NCBI GenBank assembly: GCA_014584395.1
Contig: JACTMY010000020.1
Span: 168,631-232,630, forward strand
Origin: Planctomycetota bacterium
GTDB lineage: Bacteria; Planctomycetota; Planctomycetia; Gemmatales; HRBIN36
Reading direction: 5' to 3'
Length of the DNA: 64,000 nt
The first letter of the stretch is position 1, and the number at the start of each line of letters is the position of its first letter. Below are positions 1 to 10,770 of the stretch, piece by piece. The notes beneath the pieces were generated by a model. The model worked only from the letters and a program-made list of their open reading frames with translations. It searched no databases and was not told the origin of the DNA. A program made the position numbers and the translations under genes.

Positions 1-231
1 GTGGTGCGGTATCGCAATAGCCAGGGGCAGGAATTCGCCACCCCGGTTCTCGACATCCTCACCCAGGTGGTTACGCACGGGCCGTATCACCGTGGGCAAA
101 TCGCCAGGGTCATCGGTCGCGGAGGAGGCGTGGCGGTCAACACGGACTTCATCACTTTCGCACGTGAAGTCGAACCCTTGGCCGAAGGAAACGCCGAGCG
201 AGGCGCTGCACCGAACGCGGCGGGGCAATGA
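1..231 (+). CDS. DinB family protein, C-terminal fragment (5' partial)
   Basis: Only the last 76 residues are in the window; the gene begins upstream, so the GTG at base 1 need not be the start. The visible part carries VTHGPYHRGQIA, the C-terminal histidine motif of DinB/YfiT-type four-helix-bundle metalloproteins. In that family these histidines help bind a divalent metal. Members are often thiol-dependent transferases or damage-induced proteins of unknown substrate. The stop lies about 90 bp before a DNA alkylation repair gene on the same strand, which fits a loose damage-response grouping. The family call is good; the substrate is unknown. Confidence 0.7.
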   Translation: MVRYRNSQGQEFATPVLDILTQVVTHGPYHRGQIARVIGRGGGVAVNTDFITFAREVEPLAEGNAERGAAPNAAGQ

Positions 232-322
232 ACGTTTTCGTGATTGGTAGCTCTCCGCGGCTCCGCCGCTGCGATGCTTGGTTGTTCCGCACCTTCGTGG
301 GAAGGCTGCCAGGGGAGAAGTG

Positions 323-1000
323 ATGAACACCCAGGAGATTCTGACGACGCTCAAGCAGCTCGGGAAGCCGCAGACGGCTGCGATCTACCAGCGTTACGGG
401 ACGGGGCACAACGTCTTTGGCGTGCTGACTTCGGAGATTGCCAAGCTTCAGAAAAAGATCAAGGTTGACCATGCGCTCGCTTTGGAACTTTGGAAGACGG
501 GAAACGCCGAGGCGCGTGTGCTGGCTCTCCTGATCACCGATTCGGAGAAGCTGACCCGGGCCGATGCGGACCGCCTGGTCAAGGATGGGCCGGTCCGCTT
601 CCTGGGCTGTTATCTGTCCGCTCTCGTTGCCCGCAGCCCGATCGCCGAGAAGACGATGCACGCCTGGATGAAGTCGCCGGGGGAGCATTTCCGCGAGATG
701 GGTTATGGCATTTTCGCCGTGCGCCTGAAGGACGACCCCGACGCGATCACCGACGCGGAGGCTGCAGCGACGCTGGCGGTGATCGAGAAGGAGATCCACC
801 GCGCGCCTAACTGGGTGCGGTATGCGATGAACAACGCACTGATCGCAATCGGCGTCTTTAAGCCAACCCTCCGCGCCAAAGCCATTGAAGCGGCGAAGCG
901 CATCGGCAAGGTCGAGGTCGACCATGGAGAGACGAACTGCAAGACGCCAGACGCCGCGCCCTACATCGAAAAGGCGGCGAAGCGGAAGCGCTGCCCGTGA
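323..1000 (+). CDS. DNA alkylation repair protein (HEAT-like, AlkD superfamily)
   Basis: A 225-aa all-helical protein resembling the PF08713 family, whose HEAT-like repeats bind damaged DNA and excise alkylated bases. The C-terminal signature VEVDHGETNCKTPDAAPYI, followed by a basic KRKR tail, is typical of this subgroup. I chose the ATG at 323 because AGGGGAG sits just upstream; the track start at 278 would add 15 unconserved residues. I did not see the Trp-Asp pair of the well-studied Bacillus AlkD, so base-excision activity is inferred. It follows a DinB-family gene. Confidence 0.78.
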   Translation: MNTQEILTTLKQLGKPQTAAIYQRYGTGHNVFGVLTSEIAKLQKKIKVDHALALELWKTGNAEARVLALLITDSEKLTRADADRLVKDGPVRFLGCYLSALVARSPIAEKTMHAWMKSPGEHFREMGYGIFAVRLKDDPDAITDAEAAATLAVIEKEIHRAPNWVRYAMNNALIAIGVFKPTLRAKAIEAAKRIGKVEVDHGETNCKTPDAAPYIEKAAKRKRCP

Positions 1001-1066
1001 CGGCGATGGTTCAGCAGCGGGCAACGTCGGTGATGCGGTCTGGATCGACTTGATGGGCATTTTCCT

Positions 1067-1120
1067 CGTGGGGGGATGAAGTTTGAGCTTGTGAAAATGA
1101 ACAAGCAACCACCCCCCACG
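1067..1120. repeat. Nested inverted repeat, possible structured RNA or terminator
   Basis: Perfect 9-bp arms CGTGGGGGG (1067-1075) and CCCCCCACG (1112-1120) enclose a second pair, GCTTGT (1087-1092) and ACAAGC (1101-1106). The element starts 66 bp after the alkylation-repair stop and ends 62 bp before the next gene. There is no U-run after it, so a simple intrinsic terminator is not obvious. A mRNA-stabilising or leader structure is equally possible. Confidence 0.45.
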
Positions 1121-1182
1121 GCTAGGATGGATGCTTTCGGCGGCGCATGGGATTCCTGCATTTCTCTTGGGAGGGTTTTGGC

Positions 1183-1443
1183 ATGGGCATCTTCGCATGG
1201 ATCATCTTCGGGCTGATCGCTGGCGCCTTGGCGAAGTTCATCATGCCGGGCCGGCAGGGGGGAGGCATCATCCTCACCGCCATTCTCGGCATCGTGGGAG
1301 CGGTCGTTGGGGGCTTCATCGGCACCAACGTGCTCGGCTTCGGGGACATTAGCGGGTTCGACCTGCGGAGCATGGCCATTGCGGTCGGCGGCGCTTTAGT
1401 CGTTCTGTTCGTGTACGGGTTGGTCACACGCAGCCGCGGCTGA
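1183..1443 (+). CDS. GlsB/YeaQ/YmgE family stress membrane protein
   Basis: An 86-aa protein with three hydrophobic segments and the Gly-rich pattern of the transglycosylase-associated (YeaQ/YmgE/GlsB) family: N-terminal GLIAGALAKFIMPG, then GGIILTAILGIVGAVVGGFIG, then a last helix ending in TRSRG. Members are small inner-membrane proteins linked to general stress; their molecular activity is unknown. The ATG at 1183 follows a GGGAGGG ribosome site. The track start at 1147 would add 12 residues with no family similarity. Confidence 0.85.
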   Translation: MGIFAWIIFGLIAGALAKFIMPGRQGGGIILTAILGIVGAVVGGFIGTNVLGFGDISGFDLRSMAIAVGGALVVLFVYGLVTRSRG

Positions 1444-1616
1444 TCGATGGTCCGAGGAAGAAGTCGTAGATGGCAAACACCGGAGCAAGCCGTGTCGGGC
1501 ACATCCCGATTAACCTTGCCCTTCTGCGCGATGCGGGCACCCTTGTTGATGACAGTCTTTTAGATGCTGCCGGGAGGAGCGGCCGGCAGCAACCGGGCCA
1601 GAACTTGGGTTTGCTT

Positions 1617-1625
1617 TGCTACAAT
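1617..1625 (+). promoter_or_regulatory. Extended -10 promoter for the cysteine desulfurase gene
   Basis: TGC-TACAAT matches an extended -10 element (TGn plus TATAAT with one mismatch). It lies about 35 bp before the ATG at 1659 and would give a leader of roughly 27 nt. No good -35 hexamer sits 17 bp upstream, as is common for extended -10 promoters. Confidence 0.4.
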
Positions 1626-1658
1626 GTGACTAAAGGCATTCGCGGCGGGGGGAACGAT

Positions 1659-2849
1659 ATGCTCACCTTTCCCATCTACCTCGACCATCACGCCACGACT
1701 CGGACCGATCCCCGGGTGCTCGAGGCGATGCTGCCCTATTTCACCGAACAGTACGGCAACGCCTCGAGCGTCAATCATGCTTTTGGCGAACAGGCGCAGG
1801 CCGCCGTCGATGCCGCCCGGCATCAGGTCGCCCTGCTTCTCAATGCCCATCACCGGGACATCCTCTTCACGTGCGGGGCAACCGAGAGCAACAACACGGC
1901 GATCAAGGGCGTGGCCGAAGCTTATCGCCACAAGGGCCGGCATCTCATCACCGTGGCGACCGAGCATCCCTCCGTCCTCGGACCCTGCGAACATCTGGAA
2001 CGGCAAGGCTGGACGATCACGATCCTGCCCGTGGATGAGTTTGGCCGCGTCGCGGCCGCCCAGGTTGAAGACGCCTTGCGGCCCGAAACGGTGCTCGTCA
2101 GCGTCATGCTCGCCAACAACGAAGTCGGCACCCTCCAGCCCCTGGCGGAGATCGGCGCCGTTTGCAAAAAGCACAACGTGCTGCTGCACTCCGACGCCAC
2201 CCAGGCCGTCGGTAAAATCCCCGTGGACGTGCAACAACTGCAGGTCGATCTGCTGAGTCTGTCGGCCCACAAATTTCACGGACCCAAGGGCGTGGGCGCC
2301 CTGTACCTGCGCCGCAAGGAGCCGCGCGTCCGGCTCGAACCGCTCCTGCACGGCGGCGGCCAGGAGCGTCAACTCCGCTCCGGAACGCTCAACACGCCGG
2401 GCATCGTCGGTCTGGGGAAAGCGTGTGAGATCGCCCGGGAAGAGATGGCGGAGGAAGCGGCGCGGGTCGCGGCCCTGCGCGATCGGCTCTATCGCGGCTT
2501 GCTCGACCGCGTCCCCGACCTCTACCTCAACGGCCATCCGACCGAGCGTCTGCCGGGCAATCTGAACGTCAGCATCGGCTACGTCCAGGGCGAGGCGCTG
2601 CTGTTGTCCTTGCCGAGCCTGGCCCTGAGTTCGGGGGCCGCCTGCGCGACGAAGAGCAACGAACCCAGCCCCGTCCTCCGAGCCATGGGGCGCAGCGACG
2701 AACTGGCCGACGCCAGTCTCCGCTTTGGCCTCGGTCGTTTCAACACCCAGGAGGAGATCGACTTCGTCCTGGAAGAACTGCCCAAACAGATCGAAAAACT
2801 GCGCCTCCTCAGCGCCGCCTGGCAAGGCCGCACCCCGCACCCGGTGTAG
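1659..2849 (+). CDS. Cysteine desulfurase (IscS/NifS family)
   Basis: A 396-aa PLP enzyme that takes sulfur from cysteine as a persulfide for Fe-S clusters and thio-modified tRNA. The start IYLDHHATTRTDP, the ATESNN motif, the PLP-lysine region SAHKFHGPKGVG and the catalytic cysteine loop SSGAACATKSNEPS are all present. ATG 1659 sits at the conserved N-terminus; the track start at 1470 adds 63 unrelated residues and would include the promoter. No iscU, iscA or iscR neighbour is visible, so it is a stand-alone gene here. The loop resembles IscS more than SufS. Confidence 0.9.
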   Translation: MLTFPIYLDHHATTRTDPRVLEAMLPYFTEQYGNASSVNHAFGEQAQAAVDAARHQVALLLNAHHRDILFTCGATESNNTAIKGVAEAYRHKGRHLITVATEHPSVLGPCEHLERQGWTITILPVDEFGRVAAAQVEDALRPETVLVSVMLANNEVGTLQPLAEIGAVCKKHNVLLHSDATQAVGKIPVDVQQLQVDLLSLSAHKFHGPKGVGALYLRRKEPRVRLEPLLHGGGQERQLRSGTLNTPGIVGLGKACEIAREEMAEEAARVAALRDRLYRGLLDRVPDLYLNGHPTERLPGNLNVSIGYVQGEALLLSLPSLALSSGAACATKSNEPSPVLRAMGRSDELADASLRFGLGRFNTQEEIDFVLEELPKQIEKLRLLSAAWQGRTPHPV

Positions 2850-2902
2850 AAATTTGCGGCTATGTGTCTTGCTAAATCCTGCCAGCCAACCTGCTCCCGC
2901 GC

Positions 2903-3562
2903 TCAGCCGAGGCGGCGGCCGAGTTGGGCCGCGAAGGCGTCCCGGTCGATGGCGGCGAACCGCACCTGATCGCCGACGCGGAGCGGATAATCATCCGCTT
3001 CGACGTCCACGATGCGGCAAGGCGTGCGGCCGATGAGGTGCCAGCCCCCTGGCGTGGGCAGCGGGTAGATGCCCGATTGCGTCCCGGCCAGGCCGATGCT
3101 GCCCGGCTCGACGCGCGTCCGCGGCTGCGCCATCCGGGGCATGCCTTGCAGAGACGCGGGCAGGTAACCCAAATAGGGGAACCCGGGACTGAAACCGATG
3201 GCGTAGACCGTGAACAGCGTCGCCTGGTGAAACTCTGCCAGCTCCCGCGGCGTCAACTTGAGATGAGCACAAACGGCTTGGGTGTCCAGTCCCAGATCAT
3301 AACAGCAGGGCACCGTCCAGAGCCGGCCCACGGGGAGCGCGGTCGAGGACGACGGCCAAGCGCGGACCTGGGCCGCGGCGGAGGACCAGTCGATTTGCAG
3401 CGGGTCGAAGTAAAGGGCCACGCTGGCGTAAGCGGCGACGACGTCGATGAGCCAAGGCGGCGCGAGGGTTCGCGACTGGTTCGCCAATTGCCAGGCCGCG
3501 GGTTCATCGTGGCAGGTGATGAGCAGGGCCTGATCGCCCAACGGTTCGATGTGCAGGGGCAT
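2903..3562 (-). CDS. pxpB: 5-oxoprolinase subunit B / KipI-like (PxpB)
   Basis: A 219-aa protein of the allophanate hydrolase subunit 1 / KipI / PxpB family. It starts with the family-typical PLGDQALLI and carries the conserved GFSPGFPYLGYLP and TPGGWHLIGRTP motifs. PxpB normally acts with PxpA and PxpC in ATP-dependent opening of 5-oxoproline. Neither partner is next to it here: the upstream gene is an APH-fold protein and the downstream gene is convergent. The family is clear, but function without PxpC is uncertain. Confidence 0.85.
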   Translation of the reverse strand: MPLHIEPLGDQALLITCHDEPAAWQLANQSRTLAPPWLIDVVAAYASVALYFDPLQIDWSSAAAQVRAWPSSSTALPVGRLWTVPCCYDLGLDTQAVCAHLKLTPRELAEFHQATLFTVYAIGFSPGFPYLGYLPASLQGMPRMAQPRTRVEPGSIGLAGTQSGIYPLPTPGGWHLIGRTPCRIVDVEADDYPLRVGDQVRFAAIDRDAFAAQLGRRLG

Positions 3563-3651
3563 GGGTTCGAACCTTTCCTCCGGAATGTCGTGGCGATTTT
3601 TAGACGGTCTTTTTGGGCATGGGTAGGCCCCTTTTGTTCGGAAGCGGGAAA

Positions 3652-4731
3652 TTACACCACCTCGCGGGCCGTGGTAAGGCGCATGATTTCCTGGGCGATG
3701 AGGTGGACGCGGTCACCCAGCCCCAGGAAGCGCGGGTCCTTGACCGGGGCGCGGGTGTATTGCTGATGCAGCCTCTGCAGGATGACGGCTAATTTGTACA
3801 TGCCGAAACAGCGGGCAAAGCGCCAATGATTCAGGGGCATGGGGTTCCGTTCGAGGTAATGCTCCAAAAACTGGCGGCGCGTCAGAGCGCCGGGCAAGGC
3901 CGTCGGCCCCATGAGAAAGGCGGGGAGCAGGTCCGGGTCGTCCGCCTCGACCCAATAGGCAAAGGTGGTGCCCAAGTCGATGAGCGGATGCCCCAGCGCG
4001 GCCCGTTCCCAATCGAACACACAAACGATCCGGCTCGGATCCTCCGCATCCACCTGAAGGTGATCGAACTTGAATCCCAGATGGAGCAATCGGGGCTGCT
4101 CGGGATCGGGGGGCACATGTTTGCGCAGCCACTGGCCGGCCAGGTTCATGGCGTCGATCTCGCGGGATTGTGCCTGTTCATAGCGGCGAATCCATTGGTT
4201 GAGCAGGAACGAATGCTGGCTGCTTTGGCGATCCGCATCCTCGAAACCCAGGCTCAGGGGATCAAGCTGATGCAGTTGTGCCATGACCTCGACGAAGCGG
4301 ATTGACAGCCGCTGCATGACCGGAGCGGTCAGATCGAGATCGAGGGGAATGGCTTGGCGGATGACGCGGCCGGGCCGGGATTCGAGGATGCAGAAGGCAT
4401 GGCCGATGATCGACTCATCCGGGCAGAAAAGGAACGGGCGCGGGGCCAGGGCAAAGTCGCGCCAGAGTTTGGCGAGGTAGCGATATTCCCGGCCGACGTC
4501 GTGGCTGATGACGTTCGCCTGGCTGATGGCGGGGCGGCGGAGGATGTATTCCTTCTGGCCGTCCAGACCGCAGAAGAGCCTATAGGAGCGTGAATTTTCG
4601 CCGGACGGCAGCAACTCCCAGCGCAGCGGCGGCTGGTAGCCAGGCAGGCTCCGATGAAGATGTTCCGATAAGCGGCGCAGGCATTCTTTCTCATCGGTGG
4701 GCGGAGGGAGCGTGCGCTTGGACCGACTCAT
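3652..4731 (-). CDS. APH-fold phosphotransferase-like protein with degenerate active site
   Basis: A 359-aa protein with the aminoglycoside phosphotransferase / ACAD10-like kinase fold. The N-lobe strand SGENSRSYRLF and EYILRRP are typical, as is the DWERAALGHPLIDLGTT metal-binding region. The catalytic loop, usually HGDxxxxN, reads HLGFKFDH at residues 217-224: the base Asp is Gly219 and the Mg-binding Asn is His224. It is therefore probably a pseudokinase or acts differently. It lies between a thioesterase-like gene and pxpB on the same strand with 90-130 bp gaps. Confidence 0.72.
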   Translation of the reverse strand: MSRSKRTLPPPTDEKECLRRLSEHLHRSLPGYQPPLRWELLPSGENSRSYRLFCGLDGQKEYILRRPAISQANVISHDVGREYRYLAKLWRDFALAPRPFLFCPDESIIGHAFCILESRPGRVIRQAIPLDLDLTAPVMQRLSIRFVEVMAQLHQLDPLSLGFEDADRQSSQHSFLLNQWIRRYEQAQSREIDAMNLAGQWLRKHVPPDPEQPRLLHLGFKFDHLQVDAEDPSRIVCVFDWERAALGHPLIDLGTTFAYWVEADDPDLLPAFLMGPTALPGALTRRQFLEHYLERNPMPLNHWRFARCFGMYKLAVILQRLHQQYTRAPVKDPRFLGLGDRVHLIAQEIMRLTTAREVV

Positions 4732-4863
4732 TCAACCTGGCTCCAGGCGGTGCGGGAGAGAGCTTGGAGTAGCATAGCATGGGAGCGGCTGAATGCCAGG
4801 AGAAAGAACCCAGCACCGTATGCCGACAGGGAGGGCGCGGATGAGCGGGGTGAAAGGTGCCGC

Positions 4864-5388
4864 CTAGGGTTGGATGACCCCGCACAGGGGCGGGTCCCAC
4901 GGCAGTTGGCGGTGCTGCTCGACCCAGCGATCGAACGCTTCGGCCAGGTGCGGCGGCAACGGCGAGGAGCGGCGCACGGTAAGGTCCACGTGGGTAGCCA
5001 GGTATTCGCAGGTGGCGGAGAGCCGTTGATCCGCGTCCACGAGGAGGAAGTGCATGAAATGGAGCCGCTTGACGGAGCGGCCCAGGGCGCGGGTGTAGAG
5101 GGAAACGCTTTCACCGACGTGCAGCTCGGCCAGGTAGCGGGTATGCTGGGTCAGGGCGAAGCAGCCGGAGCGGGCCTGGTGGAAATAGTCGGCGCCAAAG
5201 CCAAAAGAATCGAAGAAGGAAAACGTGGCGCGATCAAACAAATGGGTGTACCACATGACGTTCATGTGCCCCATCTCATCCTGATAATTTTCCGGGATTG
5301 TAGCTTGCCAAGTTCGCGGCAGTGTGAGAATATCCACCTGATTCACCCTGATGATGGTCACACCTGAACAGGAAGGGACTATAGGCAT
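4864..5388 (-). CDS. Acyl-CoA thioesterase, hotdog fold (4HBT-like)
   Basis: About 174 aa. The segment ENYQDEMGHMNVMWYTHLFDRA matches the N-terminal signature of 4-hydroxybenzoyl-CoA thioesterase-like proteins, which hydrolyse acyl-CoA. The following HVGESVSLYTRALG and HFMHFLLVDA strands fit a hotdog fold. The start is uncertain. ATG 5388 is in frame but has no clear ribosome site, and in-frame GTG codons lie downstream. The 227-aa track version runs through a promoter-rich AT stretch and is unlikely. It is divergent from the Tad operon. Confidence 0.7.
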   Translation of the reverse strand: MPIVPSCSGVTIIRVNQVDILTLPRTWQATIPENYQDEMGHMNVMWYTHLFDRATFSFFDSFGFGADYFHQARSGCFALTQHTRYLAELHVGESVSLYTRALGRSVKRLHFMHFLLVDADQRLSATCEYLATHVDLTVRRSSPLPPHLAEAFDRWVEQHRQLPWDPPLCGVIQP

Positions 5389-5469
5389 GGGAGAGTCTAT
5401 CAAGCCCTGCACCTTTTTCAGGTTAAAGTCAAGGTTTGTGAAAAAGTGAAGAGCCATTTCCATATTTAC

Positions 5470-5498
5470 TTGACAAATCATGAAAAAGAAACTGTAGT
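5470..5498 (+). promoter_or_regulatory. Sigma70-type promoter of the Tad operon
   Basis: TTGACA (5470-5475), a 17-bp spacer, then TGTAGT (5493-5498; four of six to TATAAT). The region is AT-rich compared with its surroundings. Transcription would start near 5505, leaving a leader of about 70 nt before the first TadE gene. Confidence 0.6.
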
Positions 5499-5574
5499 TA
5501 GGTATGGGATTGTCGGCCAGGGAACGCCCGAGGTCCGCCTTTTTCAAGCATCATCGGCTCAAAAGGAGCACGAC

Positions 5575-6090
5575 ATGGTTCGTCATCGAGGTCGCCGAGT
5601 TGGGAAAAAAGCTCGGCGCGGAGCGGCCTTGGTAGAATTGACCGTCTGCATGCCGATCTTGATCACACTGCTTCTGGGCGTGTGGGACATCGGCAAATTG
5701 CTGCAACAGCAGCAGATCGTGGCCAATGCCGTGCGCGAAGCGGGCCGGCAAGCATCCACGGGACAGTTAACACGCTCACAGACGGAAGCTGTCGCCAGAC
5801 AATATCTTGTAGAATCAGGATTGCGGATCACCGATCCGGTCACGGGGACGCCGAACGTCACCACCGCCTCGGCGAATTTGACGTCGGGCAACGATTTCAC
5901 GAATTCGGCCCAGCAAGATGAATTGATGGTGCGCCTGGAATATCCCTACAAAAACAACCGCTGGAACGTGCTCCAGTTTTTCTTCAGTTCGGAACTGCGG
6001 CAACGGGTAGAATACACCTGGCGCAACATGGCGGATAAGCCGATTACGGTCGATACCTCCATTCCGCTGCGACCCAAGACTTGGAATTAG
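5575..6090 (+). CDS. TadE-like pseudopilin, first copy
   Basis: A 171-aa protein with a basic N-terminus, then RRGAALVELTVCMPILITLLLGVWDIGK, the prepilin-like segment of TadE proteins with the conserved glutamate after the cleavage region. The helix QQQIVANAVREAGRQAS continues it. TadE/TadF pseudopilins are assembled by the Tad/Flp type IV pilus machinery. ATG 5575 follows AAAAGGAGCACGAC; the track start at 5446 lies in the promoter. It is first in a three-gene operon. No Tad ATPase, TadB/C or prepilin peptidase is in the window. Confidence 0.82.
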   Translation: MVRHRGRRVGKKARRGAALVELTVCMPILITLLLGVWDIGKLLQQQQIVANAVREAGRQASTGQLTRSQTEAVARQYLVESGLRITDPVTGTPNVTTASANLTSGNDFTNSAQQDELMVRLEYPYKNNRWNVLQFFFSSELRQRVEYTWRNMADKPITVDTSIPLRPKTWN

Positions 6091-6128
6091 GGCGGCGCGA
6101 ACGCCAAGCCGCCAGAGGAGTTCCACTT

Positions 6129-6635
6129 ATGCTCGTTCGACCACGATCCACCAGTCAGCAGCGCCGGGGGACGGCGTCCGTCGAGTTCGCCGTCGGCTCG
6201 GCCGTTTTCTTCTTCGTCCTCTTCGGCGTCATTGAATACGCCCGCTTTGTGACGATGTACAATGTCTTGGAAAACGCGACCCGCGAAACGGCTCGTTTCG
6301 CCATCGTCAACACGCACTTGGATTATTCCGGACTGTACAATGGTCCGGCCTACAACAAAGACACGCGGATCGACGCCCATCTGCGGCATTATCTGTCGCA
6401 ATTGCGGGACGTTTATCAAAATCTCGACGTGACCGTGACCTCCTTCATTGGCAGGCCGGTCGAAGCGGGGGAAGTTTATGGTCAGCCCCGGCCCAATTGG
6501 CTTGAGGCCCGGGTCAATGACATCATCGCCATCGAAGCCACCGCGGATTTTCAGCCGGTGTTGCCCAACTTTTTGCTCATGGGCAACAACATCCGCATCC
6601 GTTGTCGTTCCTGCATGTTTAGCGAGGCCAATTAA
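6129..6635 (+). CDS. TadE-like pseudopilin, second copy
   Basis: A 168-aa protein starting 38 bp after the first TadE gene. It has the same layout: Arg-rich start, RRGTASVEFAVGSAVFFFVLFGVIEYARF with the conserved Glu, then a helix with ENATRETARFA. The C-terminal half contains two cysteines (RCRSCMF), possibly a disulfide. The start at 6129 sits at the start of the basic N-terminus. It is very probably co-transcribed with its neighbours and exported as a minor pilin-like component. Confidence 0.82.
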   Translation: MLVRPRSTSQQRRGTASVEFAVGSAVFFFVLFGVIEYARFVTMYNVLENATRETARFAIVNTHLDYSGLYNGPAYNKDTRIDAHLRHYLSQLRDVYQNLDVTVTSFIGRPVEAGEVYGQPRPNWLEARVNDIIAIEATADFQPVLPNFLLMGNNIRIRCRSCMFSEAN

Positions 6636-6721
6636 ATGCCTGCCCTTCGGGGGGAGGCGCTTCATCATCCCAGGGTTTCATGGTTCGCGGCTGTCAACAC
6701 GATCATTCGGGAGAAGGAAAC

Positions 6722-9907
<3,186 letters not shown>

Positions 9908-9930
9908 GATGGCAAACGTGAACCCCCCAA

Positions 9931-9968
9931 GGGAGCGGAGGCAGTGACCATCCGCTCCCTCTCTATTT
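9931..9968 (+). terminator. Intrinsic terminator after the Tad operon
   Basis: GGGAGCGGA (9931-9939) and TCCGCTCCC (9951-9959) form a perfect 9-bp stem followed by TCTCTATTT. It lies 24 bp after the vWA gene stop and before the ABC transporter genes. Confidence 0.65.
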
Positions 9969-9999
9969 CCGGCATTCGTCCTGCTCCCATGGAGCCGCC

Positions 10000-10758
10000 A
10001 TGCCCCCAATGGTCGAATTCGCCCAGGCCGGCAAGGATTATCTGGTTGGCTTTCCTTTTCCGCGGCCGTTTGTCGCCGTCGCCCAGGTTTCTTTCCAGAT
10101 CGAGCCGGGCGAAGTGTTTGGCCTGGTCGGCCCCAACCGCGCGGGCAAGACCACGCTGATCAAGATGCTGCTCAATTTGTGCCGGATCACGCGCGGCGAG
10201 GTTCGACGCTTCGGCGAGCCGGCCCGCGTGCGGCGGACGTTGAGCCGGGTCGGCTACATGCATGAAAACCAGGCCTTTCCGAAATACCTGACGCCGCTGT
10301 CGCTGCTCGAATACTACGGCACGCTGACCCGGCTGCCCGCGGCTGCGATCCAGGAGCGGAGTTACAAGCTTGTCGAGCAGGTGGGGTTGGCCGACCGCCG
10401 GCAGGACATCCTCGCGCGCTTCAGCAAGGGCATGGTGCAGCGGTTGGCTTTGGCCCAGGCCCTGCTCAACGATCCCGACCTGCTTGTCCTGGACGAACCC
10501 ATGGAGGGGTTGGACCTCTCCGCTCGGAAGATGCTCCATGGGATCGTCAAGGAGCGCCGGCGGCAGGGCAAGTCGGTTTTGCTGGTGTCGCATTCGACCC
10601 ACGACGTCGATCAGCTTTGCGACCGGATCGGCATCATGCTCGGCGGCCAGTTGGCTTACCTGGGGAGTCTGGCGGCGTTCAAGCAAGATCCGCAAACGAA
10701 GCAACCCCGTTCGTTCGAAGCGGCGCTGCACGACTTGTACGATCGCTCGGCCTCATAG
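10000..10758 (+). CDS. ABC transporter ATP-binding protein (ABC-2 type exporter)
   Basis: A 252-aa nucleotide-binding subunit. Walker A is GPNRAGKT (residues 44-51), with Arg where the P-loop consensus has Gly. The signature region is FSKGMVQRLALAQAL, Walker B is LLVLDEPMEGLDL, and the H-loop is VLLVSHSTHDVDQLC. The SKGM form of the signature is usual for ABC-2 type exporters. The permease gene starts 12 bp later, so the two form a transport unit. The substrate cannot be read from the sequence. Confidence 0.88.
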   Translation: MPPMVEFAQAGKDYLVGFPFPRPFVAVAQVSFQIEPGEVFGLVGPNRAGKTTLIKMLLNLCRITRGEVRRFGEPARVRRTLSRVGYMHENQAFPKYLTPLSLLEYYGTLTRLPAAAIQERSYKLVEQVGLADRRQDILARFSKGMVQRLALAQALLNDPDLLVLDEPMEGLDLSARKMLHGIVKERRRQGKSVLLVSHSTHDVDQLCDRIGIMLGGQLAYLGSLAAFKQDPQTKQPRSFEAALHDLYDRSAS

Positions 10759-10770
10759 GATGAACGCTCC

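Noticed and set aside
152-1198. 348-aa ORF on the minus strand
   Set aside because: Covers the DNA alkylation repair gene in antisense and lacks domains.
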